This document shows, in pieces, positions 52,497 to 62,245 of a stretch of DNA of 64,000 bases. Position 1 is the stretch's first letter, and each line of letters opens with the position of its first letter. The position numbers and the translations under genes are program-made. This DNA comes from Candidatus Thorarchaeota archaeon (GTDB lineage Archaea > Asgardarchaeota > Thorarchaeia > Thorarchaeales > Thorarchaeaceae), in NCBI GenBank assembly GCA_016839245.1, contig JAEOUN010000058.1, forward strand, positions 58,197 to 122,196, written 5' to 3'. The notes beneath the pieces are model-generated. The model did not search any database and was not told the DNA's origin. It worked only from the letters and a program-made list of their open reading frames with translations.

Positions 52497-55400
52497 CTAC
52501 TCCTTTAACATCTCCTCAATTTCCTTGAGGAAACTTCCTTCTCGCCACCACCTGAGGTCTCTTGCTCCTGTAGGGCAGATTGCAGCACAGGCACCACAAC
52601 CTTCACATCGTAATTCATCTGTCACACTCTTTTTCACGCCCGGCTCTACTTCAATCATGGAAATTGCGTCATAAGGGCAAATTTCGGAATAATGACAAAG
52701 GTCACAGCCAACACAGAGTTCCTCGTCAACTTCCGCCGTAAGGAGTTCAATCTCTACTGTCCCAAGATTTAGTGGAATCGACGCAGCACTTGCTGCGCCT
52801 CGTGCTTGGTTAACAGAGTCCGCAACATTCTTTGCGTAAGTACATCCTAAAAACACTCCTGGAACAGTGGTTTCAACAGGTCTGAACTTCATATGCATTT
52901 CAGATAGAAATCCATCCTGCCCTCGATTAATACCAAGGGCTTTTGTTAATTCTGCCACATCATGTGGTGCTTCAAGACCTAAAGCCAACACAACCATGTT
53001 TGATCGTATCTTGATGGTTTCCTGAGAGAGTGTATCATATATGGTAACTATCGCCTCATCACTATCCACAGCTTTCTCAACAGTCACAGGTCTCTCTCGT
53101 TCCCATCGTAGATAGGCTACTCCACTTTGTCTATTCTCACGCCACATCTCTTCCATTCCATTAGCAAAGGGTCGAATATGTTCCTTGAACGCTGAGAATA
53201 TCTTGACATCTGGAAATAGTTCCTTCAGTTCATGTTGTATTGATATTACAGCAGAACAGCATACACGTGAGCAGTATCTGTTTCCTTCTCCAGGATTTTG
53301 CCGAGAGCCCACACAGTGGATAAAAACTGGATTCTTTGGTGTCTTCTTTAGTTCACCATTCTTGAGTTTCTTCTCTAAGTCTAATGTAGAAATTACTCCG
53401 GGGACTACACCCCAGCCATACTCTCCCTCTTTTGGATCATATGTGTCCATACCGACTGCTATGACCATTGTACCGATGCGATGATTGGATCTCTCTCCAG
53501 TCTTCACATTTTCTACTTCGATGTCATAATTTCCATAAGAGCCATCACGTCCAACTACTTTGGAATTAAACAGCACTTGGATATGCTTGTTTTTCTCAAC
53601 TCTCGCACGTAAATCATCTATTATTTCCTGAGCTGAATTCATCTTTGGGAATAAATTATGGAGTTCGTTTAACCTGCCACCCAAGGTGCCTTGTTTCTCT
53701 ATAAGGATGATATCAAATCCTTTTCTGGCAATATCGAGAGCTGCAGTCATTCCCGAAACTCCTCCCCCTACAACCATTGTTCTTCGAGTGACTTCAACAA
53801 TCTTTCTGGGCACTTCTTCGTTGTTGACTGCTTTTGCTACCCCACTTCTAATCATATCTTGGGCTTTTTCCTGTCTAACCTCGGGTGGTGCTTGAGTGTG
53901 AACTAATGCAAGGTGTTCTCGAAGACCGACTGGACCCACAAGATAATATCCCGATAAGCCAGCTGCTTCCATTGCACTACGGAATGTTGCTTCATGTTGT
54001 AGCGGAGAGCATGATCCAACAACGACACGATTCAATTTGTGCTCCTTGATAGCTTTGGTCACCAACTCTTGTCCTGGATCTGAACACATGAAGATATAAT
54101 CTGTAGAAAACACCACATTTGGAATATTCTTTGCCCATTCGGCAAGCCCTGGAGCATCAATCTCATTACCAATAATACCTCCACAATGGCAGATGAAGAC
54201 GCCGACTCTGGGCTCATCTCCAAGATCTGCAGGAGGGATTTCTGGAGGTACTTCAGGCACTGGAATTGGTAGAATGGAATGAGCTGCCATTGCTGCACCT
54301 TTTCCCTCATTTACTGTATCTGTACCATCCCTTGGTCCATGGGCACAACCTGCAACAAAGATTCCAGGGCGGTTTGTTTCCAATGCATGATAGTTTGGAT
54401 GTAATTCTCTCACCCATCCGGTCTCTTCTATATCGATCTTCAAAATCTTTGCAAGTTTCTCAAAGTCCTTGCCCGGTCTAAAACTGGAGTTGAGAACAAC
54501 CATAGAGATTTTTTCTAATTCAATAATCTCTCCAGTTTCAGTATCTTCCATCTTCACAAAAAGATCATGAGTGTCTGGGTCTTCTTGAATCTCAGATACA
54601 CGACCTCTGATGAATTTAACACCACGGTTCTTTTCAGTATCCCATAGGAATTCTTCTAGTGCCTTCCCTGCAGTTCGCATATCCATGTATGTATAGATAA
54701 TCTCACAATGATCTTCGGGATAGTGCATCCGAGTGACTTGAGCAAGTTTTACTCCGAATGAACAGCACACTCTGTTACAATGCTGACTATAGCCTGTAAT
54801 GTTCTCTCTCACATCTCTGCTGCCGACGCAGTTGACGAATAGAACTCTCTCAGGTTCTCGTCCATCTGATGGTCGTACCATATGTGAGTCGGTTGGTCCC
54901 GTAGGATGGGTTTGTCTATCATATTCAAGAGATGTGAGTACATTTGGATAGACACCATATCCATATTCTCCATAGTCTAATGGCTTGTATTCTTCAAATC
55001 CAGTCGCAACAATTATCGATCCAACATGAAGTTCGTACACTTTGTCTTCATCAGTATAATCAATACATCCCTGAGGACAAACGGCAGCACAAGTCCCACA
55101 TCCAATGCACGACTCTCGATCAAGTGTTGCTACTAGAGGGATTTGCTGACTAAAATTGAAATAGATTGCTTTTCTCAGAGAGAGCCCGAAATCATATTCA
55201 TTTGGCACTTCAACAGGACAAGAACGTACGCAGAGCCCACATCCTGTGCACTTGTTTTCATCGACATATCTTGCCTTCTTTCGAATAGTGACGGTAAAAT
55301 CACCCTCTTCTCCCTCAACTCTCTCGACGGTTGACAATGCGTGAATCGTGATGTTTTGATGTTTACCGACAAAGGACGTAAGTGGAGTCATGACGCACGC

Positions 55401-55601
55401 TGAACATTCCAGAGCTGGGAAAATCTTGTAAATTGCAACATAGTTTCCACCAATGTTGACAGTTCTCTCGATGATATGAGCATGGTGTCCTCCATCTCCA
55501 AGTCCTAAAGCGGCATTGATTCCTGCCATTCCTCCACCGATGATGAGTACATCTGTGGGCTTTGCTTTCTTTTCTGATTTATTGGCTGCCTCGCTGGTCA
55601 T
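52497..55601 (-). CDS. hdrA: Double-length HdrA (two fused HdrA-type flavoprotein modules)
   Basis: At 1034 residues this is far longer than typical methanogen HdrA (about 650). The first module (about 15-460) starts directly at VLIIGGGMAGINAALGLG, has two ferredoxin motifs (CTGCGLCVRSCP near 120, CIGCGTCAAVCP near 164) and ends in an FAD-domain closing block. The second module (about 465-1034) has the HdrA N-terminal signature GVFICHCGGIIG, FAD motif VVGGGVSGMTAALDIA near 609, CSRVCCSAV, and two C-terminal clusters (CVGCDLCHYSEICP, CEGCGACAAICPTGA). It should bifurcate electrons with HdrBC. No mvhD gene is adjacent. Confidence 0.92.
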   Translation of the reverse strand: MTSEAANKSEKKAKPTDVLIIGGGMAGINAALGLGDGGHHAHIIERTVNIGGNYVAIYKIFPALECSACVMTPLTSFVGKHQNITIHALSTVERVEGEEGDFTVTIRKKARYVDENKCTGCGLCVRSCPVEVPNEYDFGLSLRKAIYFNFSQQIPLVATLDRESCIGCGTCAAVCPQGCIDYTDEDKVYELHVGSIIVATGFEEYKPLDYGEYGYGVYPNVLTSLEYDRQTHPTGPTDSHMVRPSDGREPERVLFVNCVGSRDVRENITGYSQHCNRVCCSFGVKLAQVTRMHYPEDHCEIIYTYMDMRTAGKALEEFLWDTEKNRGVKFIRGRVSEIQEDPDTHDLFVKMEDTETGEIIELEKISMVVLNSSFRPGKDFEKLAKILKIDIEETGWVRELHPNYHALETNRPGIFVAGCAHGPRDGTDTVNEGKGAAMAAHSILPIPVPEVPPEIPPADLGDEPRVGVFICHCGGIIGNEIDAPGLAEWAKNIPNVVFSTDYIFMCSDPGQELVTKAIKEHKLNRVVVGSCSPLQHEATFRSAMEAAGLSGYYLVGPVGLREHLALVHTQAPPEVRQEKAQDMIRSGVAKAVNNEEVPRKIVEVTRRTMVVGGGVSGMTAALDIARKGFDIILIEKQGTLGGRLNELHNLFPKMNSAQEIIDDLRARVEKNKHIQVLFNSKVVGRDGSYGNYDIEVENVKTGERSNHRIGTMVIAVGMDTYDPKEGEYGWGVVPGVISTLDLEKKLKNGELKKTPKNPVFIHCVGSRQNPGEGNRYCSRVCCSAVISIQHELKELFPDVKIFSAFKEHIRPFANGMEEMWRENRQSGVAYLRWERERPVTVEKAVDSDEAIVTIYDTLSQETIKIRSNMVVLALGLEAPHDVAELTKALGINRGQDGFLSEMHMKFRPVETTVPGVFLGCTYAKNVADSVNQARGAASAASIPLNLGTVEIELLTAEVDEELCVGCDLCHYSEICPYDAISMIEVEPGVKKSVTDELRCEGCGACAAICPTGARDLRWWREGSFLKEIEEMLKE

Positions 55602-55692
55602 AGGAACATACTCCGGTGTCCAGTAGTGACAGCGGCATCAATCCCGGGCCGATATAATCTTTCTGTCTTGGCATTTAGAGTGCAAATTAATA

Positions 55693-55706
55693 AGAACACG
55701 TGTTCT
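55693..55706. promoter_or_regulatory. 14-bp perfect palindrome between hdrA and hydrogenase 2
   Basis: AGAACACGTGTTCT is a perfect dyad in the 192-bp divergent region. It lies 92 bp from the hdrA start and 88 bp from the hydB start, so it is central and suits an operator shared by both operons. It has an A/T-rich flank (TTAATA before, AATTCT after). Confidence 0.5.
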
Positions 55707-55793
55707 AATTCTATATCCACATCTTCCATTTTATTAATGGTTGTTTAATCAATATGCTCGTTGACCATGCACTGCTATGAGGTGTAGATTTTC

Positions 55794-56825
55794 TTGAGGT
55801 ACGTAAAGATCTCTAAACAAAATACTTACGAGTTTCTTGAGAAACTCAAAAAGATAGGAATTCTCTATGCTCCTCATAAGATTTCAGAGAAGTTCTACGA
55901 TTTCCGCGAGGTCGATGATGTAAAGAATGTTGCATTCGATTATCATCGAACAATTCGTCCTCCACGTCATTTCTTTTATCCAGAACGAGAAGTCCTCTTC
56001 ACCTTTGACACGAGAAAGGTGGAGCTTTATGAGAATACTCCCTCTAACAAAAAACAGATTCTATTTGGTGTACATTCCTGTGATATTGTCGCGCTTAGAA
56101 TAATGGACTCGAAATTTCTTGATGATCAACCTGATCCATTCTACAAAATTCGTCGTGAAAACGGAATCATAATCGGTCTATCGTGTCTTCCGGATGAGTA
56201 TTGTTTCTGCAACGTAAGGCGTGTAGAATTTGTTGACGCAGGTTTTGATTTATTCTTTCACGAGCTTCCTGATGGCTATCTTGTTCGCGTTGGAACAGTG
56301 GTTGGGCACAAACTTGTTGATCCCTATGAAAAAGAACTCTTTAGTGAGGTCACTCCCGATGATATTGAATTCATGTCTAATTTTGAGGAGAAACGGGCCT
56401 CGATGTTTGTTACAAAAGGGAATTGGGACAACCTTCGTTATTTCATGGAGCTTCGATTGAACCATCCCATGTATAAACGTGAGAGCGATAAATGTCTTGG
56501 ATGTGGTAACTGCACACTAACATGTCCGTCTTGCAAGTGTTATGATGTCCAAGATATTCCAACAATAAATGGTAGAACTGGTGAAAGAGTGCGCTTCTGG
56601 GATTCATGTCAGTTCCGATCGCATGGTCTAGTGGCAGGCGGTCACAACTTCCGTGAATCAAAACAAGATAGATTTCATAATCGCTATCAATGCAAGAACT
56701 CCTATTGTAAGGCGACTACTACATCATTTTGTGTTGGATGTGGACGATGTACGTACTTTTGCCCTGCTGAAATTCAGTTCAAGAAGAATCTGATGGAGAT
56801 TGCTGGTTATCAAGGAGGTACCTAA
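55794..56825 (+). CDS. hydB: Hydrogenase beta subunit, 4Fe-4S electron-transfer protein, copy 2
   Basis: This 343-residue paralogue of the 8632 gene has [26 protein letters not shown] and [16 protein letters not shown] as ferredoxin-like sites, and [14 protein letters not shown] near the N-terminus. TTG 55794 has GAGGTGT 8 nt upstream. It is first in a second hydBGDA operon, divergent from hdrA. Sequence differences from copy 1 are spread throughout, so this is an old duplication or an independent acquisition, not a recent copy. Confidence 0.92.
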   Translation: MRYVKISKQNTYEFLEKLKKIGILYAPHKISEKFYDFREVDDVKNVAFDYHRTIRPPRHFFYPEREVLFTFDTRKVELYENTPSNKKQILFGVHSCDIVALRIMDSKFLDDQPDPFYKIRRENGIIIGLSCLPDEYCFCNVRRVEFVDAGFDLFFHELPDGYLVRVGTVVGHKLVDPYEKELFSEVTPDDIEFMSNFEEKRASMFVTKGNWDNLRYFMELRLNHPMYKRESDKCLGCGNCTLTCPSCKCYDVQDIPTINGRTGERVRFWDSCQFRSHGLVAGGHNFRESKQDRFHNRYQCKNSYCKATTTSFCVGCGRCTYFCPAEIQFKKNLMEIAGYQGGT

Positions 56826-56826
56826 T

Positions 56827-57702
56827 GTGACAGCTATTGAGATGCGTGATGAAGGAAAGGAAAATATCTATGATACGGCCAAATGCCGACTTCTCAGAAA
56901 ATATGATTTATCCGACAATGACAAGCTCTTCCTCTTTCGATTTGAAGACTCCGAGATTGCAATGAATTGGCGTTTCAAACCTGGTCAATTTGTTGAGGTT
57001 TCTCTTCTTGGACTTGGTGAGGTGCCCATCTCAATATGTTCTTCTGCTAGAAGGATGGGATTCTTTGAGTTATGTATTCGAAATGCAGGAAGGGTCACGT
57101 CTCAAATACACAAGCTAGAACCTGGTGCCCTTGTTGGAATTAGAGGTCCTTATGGAAATGGTTTTCCAATGGAGCAGTTTCATAATAGAGACCTTCTACT
57201 TGTTGCTGCAGGATTAGGAATGGCTCCTCTCAGGTCGGTCTTTCTCTATGCATTAGACAATCGATGGTTATTTGGAAACATCACTATCATCAACAGTGCA
57301 AAGTATGGAAATGAACTACTTTTCAAAAGAGAACTTGAAGCTATGAAAGATATAGCTACAGCTGAAAACATTTCTATTGTTCAAACAGCAACTCGTGATC
57401 CTGATTTCAAAGGTCTTCAAGGTCGAGCCACTGCGCATTTTGATAAGGTCAATGTAAATCCTCACAATTGCGCTGTAGCAATGTGTGGTCCTCCAGCAAT
57501 GTACAAGGGTATGTTTGAGGAACTCATTGCTCGTGGATATGATCCACGATATATCTTCGTTACACTTGAACGTCGTATGAAATGTGGCGTAGGTAAATGT
57601 GGACACTGCAATATTGGTACTGCTACAAGTTTCAAATACGCCTGTAAGGATGGACCTGTGTTTGACTATTATGCCATTACAAGTATACCGGGGTTGATCT
57701 AA
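56827..57702 (+). CDS. hydG: Hydrogenase gamma subunit, FAD/NAD(P)-binding reductase, copy 2
   Basis: This 291-residue reductase subunit shows FKPGQFVEVSLLGLGEVPIS (FAD), AAGLGMAPLRSVFLYALDNR (NAD(P)), AMCGPPAMYKG and a C-terminal [2Fe-2S] motif CGVGKCGHC. GTG 56827 (MTAIEMRDEG) begins 1 bp after the hydB stop, and AGGAGGT lies 7 nt upstream. An earlier in-frame start at 56800 would overlap hydB and is rejected. Confidence 0.92.
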   Translation: MTAIEMRDEGKENIYDTAKCRLLRKYDLSDNDKLFLFRFEDSEIAMNWRFKPGQFVEVSLLGLGEVPISICSSARRMGFFELCIRNAGRVTSQIHKLEPGALVGIRGPYGNGFPMEQFHNRDLLLVAAGLGMAPLRSVFLYALDNRWLFGNITIINSAKYGNELLFKRELEAMKDIATAENISIVQTATRDPDFKGLQGRATAHFDKVNVNPHNCAVAMCGPPAMYKGMFEELIARGYDPRYIFVTLERRMKCGVGKCGHCNIGTATSFKYACKDGPVFDYYAITSIPGLI

Positions 57703-57703
57703 G

Positions 57704-58519
57704 ATGACAGTGATAGATGGATGCGATGGAGAATGCAGACCTCGAGTAGGAGTTTTCGCTCTTACTTCTTGTTATGGTTGCCAGCTAAAACTAGCTACTG
57801 TTCAAAAGATAATGGAGATTGCTAATACTGTCAGCTTTGAGAGTTTCTATATGTTATCTAGTGCCAGTAAGATGCCTGCTGATGTCGATGTTGCTTTCGT
57901 AGAGGGATCAGTTTCCACGAAGAAAGACCTGGATGAATTGATGGAGATTCGTAAGCATTCTAGAATACTTGTTGCTCTTGGTGCGTGTTCCGTAAATGGA
58001 GGCGTTCAGAGCTGGGCTGATGGTGAGCTGGACTATGATGCTCTTTATTCAAAGGTCTATGGGGAATCCAAAATTAACATGGAAGGTATTCAGGCGACTC
58101 CAATTTCAAAACATGTAGATGTTGATTATTACTTGCCTGGTTGTCCGCCTGAAGAAGATGAAATACTCTACTTCATCTCTGCATTTCTTTTCGGGACCTT
58201 TCCAGAACCAAAAGACTACCCTGTCTGTTCTGAGTGTCGTCTTGCAGGAAATCCCTGCATATTAATAGAGCGCGGCGAACCTTGCTTGGGACCAGTCACC
58301 ACGGCAGGATGCAAAGCTCGTTGTATAACATTTAATGTTCCTTGTATTGGATGTCGTGGCCCTGTTCCTCATGATATTGCCTGGTTTGATTCATTAGCCT
58401 TAACCTTCAAGAATAAGGGGCTCTCAGAGGAACAGGTACATCATCGTCTTCGTATCTTTGGTGCTCATAATCCTAATCTTGAACCCATGTTGAAGAAGAT
58501 CTATGGAGGCGCAAAATAA
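57704..58519 (+). CDS. hydD: [NiFe]-hydrogenase small (delta) subunit, group 3b, copy 2
   Basis: This 271-residue small subunit retains the canonical CxxC (ALTSCYGCQLKLA), in contrast to the Asp-containing copy 1. Further ligands are LGACSVNGG, PGCPPEEDE, CSECRLAGNPCILI, CLGPVTTAGC and CITFNVPCIGC. It overlaps hydA by 1 nt. The subunit carries the Fe-S relay between the NiFe site and the reductase. Confidence 0.93.
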   Translation: MTVIDGCDGECRPRVGVFALTSCYGCQLKLATVQKIMEIANTVSFESFYMLSSASKMPADVDVAFVEGSVSTKKDLDELMEIRKHSRILVALGACSVNGGVQSWADGELDYDALYSKVYGESKINMEGIQATPISKHVDVDYYLPGCPPEEDEILYFISAFLFGTFPEPKDYPVCSECRLAGNPCILIERGEPCLGPVTTAGCKARCITFNVPCIGCRGPVPHDIAWFDSLALTFKNKGLSEEQVHHRLRIFGAHNPNLEPMLKKIYGGAK

Positions 58520-59853
58520 TGTCAGCATCCCAGAAAAAGAAACCATCTAAGACCATTACACGACCTATCAGTATTGATCATATTGCAAGAATCGAAGGCA
58601 AAGCTGGCATCGAAGTTCGTCATAATGGAAAGAAAGTTGAGGTTTCACAAGTCAACGTGTTTGAAGGGCCAAGATACTTCGAAGCAATTACTCTCGGAAA
58701 GCCAGTGGAAGAAGCCACTGCAGTTTTTCCTCGAGTTTGCTCATTCTGTGCTGCTGCTCACAAGATTACTGGAGTCCAAGCAGCAGAGCGGGCAATTGGC
58801 TTGACACCCACAGATCAAACGGTCAAACTTCGTGAATTATTGTATATTGGTGACTATATTGAAAGTCATGCGCTTCATCTGTTTCTTCTTGTTCTGCCGG
58901 ATTTTCTTGGTTATTCAGATGCTTTTTCAATGGCAAAAGATTACCCTGCTATTCTTTCTGCTGGAATGGCATTGAAGGATATTGGAGCAGACATTCAAAC
59001 AATAATTGGATCACGCTATATTCATCAGGAGAATGTCCTAATCGGAGGTTTTGGTAAGTTACCATCTAAGAAGAATCTCGAAACTCTCAGATTTCGACTT
59101 CTAAGGCTGCAGAATGAATCAGAGCAAGCATTAGAAACACTAGTGAGCTATAGAAATTGGCCTGAAGTAGATGCTGAACGATTACATCTTGCATTGAAAC
59201 CGTATGACGGTTCCTATACAATGTTTGGAAACGTTGTTCATGCATCTGATGGTAGTAATTTCAAGATTGATGCATATAAGATGCGTATTCAAGAGAGTGT
59301 TGTAAGCCATTCCTTTGCCAAACATAGCCATTACAATGAAAAACCATTCATGACTGGGGCATTATCTCGATACAAAATATTTGGCGGAGGAATGCTCGGT
59401 AGAGCAAAGGAGCTCGCTGAGATGTATATTGAATATCTCGATGCAAACAATCCAATGTCCAATAATTTTGCACAGGCCATCGAACTCGTCTATTTTGTCA
59501 ATCGTGCAGAAACCATGATATATGATTTAATGAAGTCTTTGAAACCAAATGAAAAAAGAATCAAACCAGTTATTACTAAGGCTGGAATTGGTGTTTCGAT
59601 GACTGAAGCTCCTCGTGGAATGTTGGCATATACAATTAGCATTGATAAGAATGGAAAAGTCAAAGGTGCTGATATCATCACTCCCACTGCTATGTTTCTT
59701 CCAATTCTCGAAGCCGATCTGCAGAGAATGACTGAAGGACTACTACAACAGGGTGAGAAAAATTCGAAAATAATTGGACACAAACTCGAAACAATTGTAC
59801 GATCATATGATCCATGTGTATCCTGTAGTGTACATGTTTCTAAAGTAAATTAG
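58519..59853 (+). CDS. hydA: [NiFe]-hydrogenase large (alpha) subunit, group 3b, copy 2
   Basis: This 444-residue catalytic subunit has nickel ligands intact: RVCSFCAAAHKITG near residue 72 and DPCVSCSVH at the end. Only five residues (VSKVN) follow the last His, so any maturation peptide is much shorter than in copy 1, about as short as in P. furiosus HydA. DHIARIEGKAGIEV is the L1 region. The TAATG overlap gives tight coupling to hydD. It is the last gene of the operon. Confidence 0.93.
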   Translation: MSASQKKKPSKTITRPISIDHIARIEGKAGIEVRHNGKKVEVSQVNVFEGPRYFEAITLGKPVEEATAVFPRVCSFCAAAHKITGVQAAERAIGLTPTDQTVKLRELLYIGDYIESHALHLFLLVLPDFLGYSDAFSMAKDYPAILSAGMALKDIGADIQTIIGSRYIHQENVLIGGFGKLPSKKNLETLRFRLLRLQNESEQALETLVSYRNWPEVDAERLHLALKPYDGSYTMFGNVVHASDGSNFKIDAYKMRIQESVVSHSFAKHSHYNEKPFMTGALSRYKIFGGGMLGRAKELAEMYIEYLDANNPMSNNFAQAIELVYFVNRAETMIYDLMKSLKPNEKRIKPVITKAGIGVSMTEAPRGMLAYTISIDKNGKVKGADIITPTAMFLPILEADLQRMTEGLLQQGEKNSKIIGHKLETIVRSYDPCVSCSVHVSKVN

Positions 59854-59965
59854 ATGAATTATGATTGCGATGAAATAGATGTTTCTCCAATCATTTTCCA
59901 TCTTATGTCAAAGAATTAGATAAAGAAAGACATGGGAGATGTACCCAATTCTAGAGTAACAACAA

Positions 59966-60319
59966 TCAATTCTCTGACTCTTGTTCTTCATTCTCAATCA
60001 CTTTTGAAACCAACTCTCGCATACGAAGCATATGGTTTCTTACACGTGTCGCACCATTTTGAGTTAAAACAACAATTGTTGTAGGTTTCAATTCTACAAA
60101 TCTTTTTGAAATTCGAATAAGATTCATCTCTTCCAATTTTCTTAGATGGCTCGATAGATTCCCTGATGTTAATCCAAGCTTTTTCTGAAGCACTGTGAAA
60201 TTTGCATTTTGTGTGAAGTAAAGATAGATTAGTATGGATAAACGAGTGGGGACCATGGTTTCACGATCTTCTTCCATCAATTCTACCAAGGATGATAGAA
60301 GGTCCCCATCAAGACTCAA
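59966..60319 (-). CDS. Winged-helix transcriptional regulator
   Basis: This 117-residue protein is a single winged-helix domain: SILIYLYFTQNANFTVLQKK, then LGLTSGNLSSHLRKLEEMNL as recognition helix and a wing, then a C-terminal helix for dimerisation. The GNLSSHL motif resembles the HTH_34/DUF-type ArsR/MarR family. It starts 2 bp after the membrane protein gene upstream, and the pair follows the ABC exporter genes on the same strand, so it probably controls that transporter. Confidence 0.8.
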   Translation of the reverse strand: MSLDGDLLSSLVELMEEDRETMVPTRLSILIYLYFTQNANFTVLQKKLGLTSGNLSSHLRKLEEMNLIRISKRFVELKPTTIVVLTQNGATRVRNHMLRMRELVSKVIENEEQESEN

Positions 60320-60321
60320 AT

Positions 60322-61002
60322 CTATCCCTGCCCCTTACTTTCCAAAAGAAGTCGTTCAGCAGATATCATCATGTAGATTCCAATGACATATATTCCGCCC
60401 ATATTGACGACGACGAGTATCAGATATGCCAGAGTTGGAAAGACCAACATAGGAATTGCACTCAGAAGGATTACGATTGAAAAGTAGAGATGTTCTCTGG
60501 TGAAGAAATCAAATCCACCTTCTTGTTTTCTTCCAAGAAGATAGTTAATCGCGAATCCAATGGACATTATTACCTGAAGACTAGGTGCAAAAAGATTTGG
60601 AAATCCTTGTTGAAATGTAATAAACGAAGCTATGACTATTGCTATCCCAAGTCCTCCCCAAATCATATAGATTCTTGAATCTCCGGCTGAAGGTGCGGCT
60701 TCTTTTTGATATGAACGCGTCAAGGGAATGATCAGTCTAAATCCTACCGCCCATGATAAGATAAGGCTTAGAAGAACAAATCCTACATTCACTATAAGAG
60801 GATTTCCAGGCCCAAGAATATTCTGAAGGAACATGAATATTAGAGTGGCAAATGATATTCCACCACCGACTAGGATATAGATGAGTCCTGATACTCTGCG
60901 TGCCACTACTTGAGGATACTTCTCAACTAAATCGGTGAGTAATAGAAGTTGTCTTGCTTTTTCCATCATATCTTCATCTGTCATTGAATCCTTAGAATTC
61001 AA
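60322..61002 (-). CDS. Polytopic membrane protein, unknown
   Basis: This 226-residue protein has six predicted transmembrane helices after a helical cytoplasmic N-terminus. The helix sequences (LIYILVGGGISFATLIFMFL; VVVNMGGIYVIGIYMMISAE) give no family. TTG 61002 with GAGGTGA upstream is one start; ATG 60984 is an alternative. It sits between an ABC permease with a terminator-like hairpin and a winged-helix regulator, so it may be part of the regulator module. Confidence 0.6.
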   Translation of the reverse strand: MNSKDSMTDEDMMEKARQLLLLTDLVEKYPQVVARRVSGLIYILVGGGISFATLIFMFLQNILGPGNPLIVNVGFVLLSLILSWAVGFRLIIPLTRSYQKEAAPSAGDSRIYMIWGGLGIAIVIASFITFQQGFPNLFAPSLQVIMSIGFAINYLLGRKQEGGFDFFTREHLYFSIVILLSAIPMLVFPTLAYLILVVVNMGGIYVIGIYMMISAERLLLESKGQG

Positions 61003-61049
61003 ACAATCACCTCATCTGTTACACACAAATTCATCTTTGTTATACTTCC

Positions 61050-61082
61050 CTAATAAAAAGATGGAGCCCTTTACAAGGGCTC
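61050..61082 (-). terminator. Hairpin and T-run after ABC permease
   Basis: GAGCCCT-TTACA-AGGGCTC (61064-61082) is a perfect 7-bp stem starting right after the permease stop. On the minus strand CTTTTTATTA follows. It is terminator-like, so the exporter and the membrane protein/regulator pair may be separate transcripts. Confidence 0.6.
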
Positions 61083-62243
61083 TTATTTAGTACCATACTT
61101 CTCAAAGAGGATGATTCCTACTAAAACTAATAATATTCCAACAATTGCCACGATAGCTAAGTCAAACCAAATTGCTGGAGTTGTGATTGGAGCTCCTCTG
61201 AGAAACAGTGTTGTCAAGGCATCAGTGATGTATTTACTTGGGATGAATTTTGAAATAGATTCGGTAACTCCACCCAAAGGCATGAATGTTCCCAAGAACA
61301 TCTGTGGCATGATGAATATGAAACTGATACCTGTTGCGGACTCTGCAGATTTAGAAAGTGTCGCTGAAATCAGGCCAAAACCAACAGCAACCAGTGAAAA
61401 CGCAAGTGCGATTACAAAGGTGAATGCTATTCCAGCTGGTCCCGTCGCCGGTCTGTATCCAATAAGAAATGATGATACTAAGACCAAAATTACCTGCAAC
61501 ATAGCAATGATCATGTACGATATCGTCTGACTGACCATGTATTCAGTCGAAGATACTGGAGTTGTCTTTAGCCTTCTCAACAGCCCCTCATCTCTCTCAA
61601 CTGTCATTGTCTGAGCGACAATCATTGTAAGGAATATTGCTGCGAATGCAAAGATGCCAGGAGCCATGAAGTCCCATTGAGTGAGGGTACTCGACTGAAC
61701 CAATAATGGATTACCAATCTCAACTGGAAGACCAATTGCTGTAGCATCATTTCCAAAGACCGTCTTCATCATTGCTTCCTGTACTAGAGGTGGAATTGCT
61801 GAAATCGCCATTAGTGAGCCGCTGTCAACATAAAGGCCGATGGTTGTATTTGTCCAAAGACTCGGATTCAAAGGAGCATTATAGTATGATACAATGCTAT
61901 CACCAAATCCTTCGGGAATTACTATGAACGCATCAAGATTTCCTTGCAAGAGAGCAGCTTGTCCTGTTGTGTTGCTATCATAATCATTGATTACAAAAAT
62001 ACCTGATTCTGTCAAATTCTGGACAAATGAAATGCTCCATCCTGAGTTTGTGCTGGTGCTATCTAGATTCAAAAGGCCGATATCAAATGATGATGAAGTC
62101 CCAGTTCCTATCCCACCGAAGGCTAATCCAAATACTAAGGTTACAGTCAATGGGAATATTATCAGTAAGAATAACACTGCTGGTTCCCTGTAAGTCTTCT
62201 TCAGATCCTTTCTTACTAGAGTCAATATTCTCTGCATATTCAT
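61083..62243 (-). CDS. ABC-2 type exporter permease
   Basis: This 386-residue permease begins MNMQRILTLVRKDLKKTYRE and has an N-terminal transmembrane helix. A large extracytoplasmic domain (about 40-190) and five C-terminal helices follow. TMTVERDEGLLRRLKTTPVS is the ABC2_membrane coupling signature. It works with the ATPase 2 bp upstream, exporting a drug, lipid or peptide. The substrate is not evident. Confidence 0.88.
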   Translation of the reverse strand: MNMQRILTLVRKDLKKTYREPAVLFLLIIFPLTVTLVFGLAFGGIGTGTSSSFDIGLLNLDSTSTNSGWSISFVQNLTESGIFVINDYDSNTTGQAALLQGNLDAFIVIPEGFGDSIVSYYNAPLNPSLWTNTTIGLYVDSGSLMAISAIPPLVQEAMMKTVFGNDATAIGLPVEIGNPLLVQSSTLTQWDFMAPGIFAFAAIFLTMIVAQTMTVERDEGLLRRLKTTPVSSTEYMVSQTISYMIIAMLQVILVLVSSFLIGYRPATGPAGIAFTFVIALAFSLVAVGFGLISATLSKSAESATGISFIFIMPQMFLGTFMPLGGVTESISKFIPSKYITDALTTLFLRGAPITTPAIWFDLAIVAIVGILLVLVGIILFEKYGTK

Positions 62244-62245
62244 CT

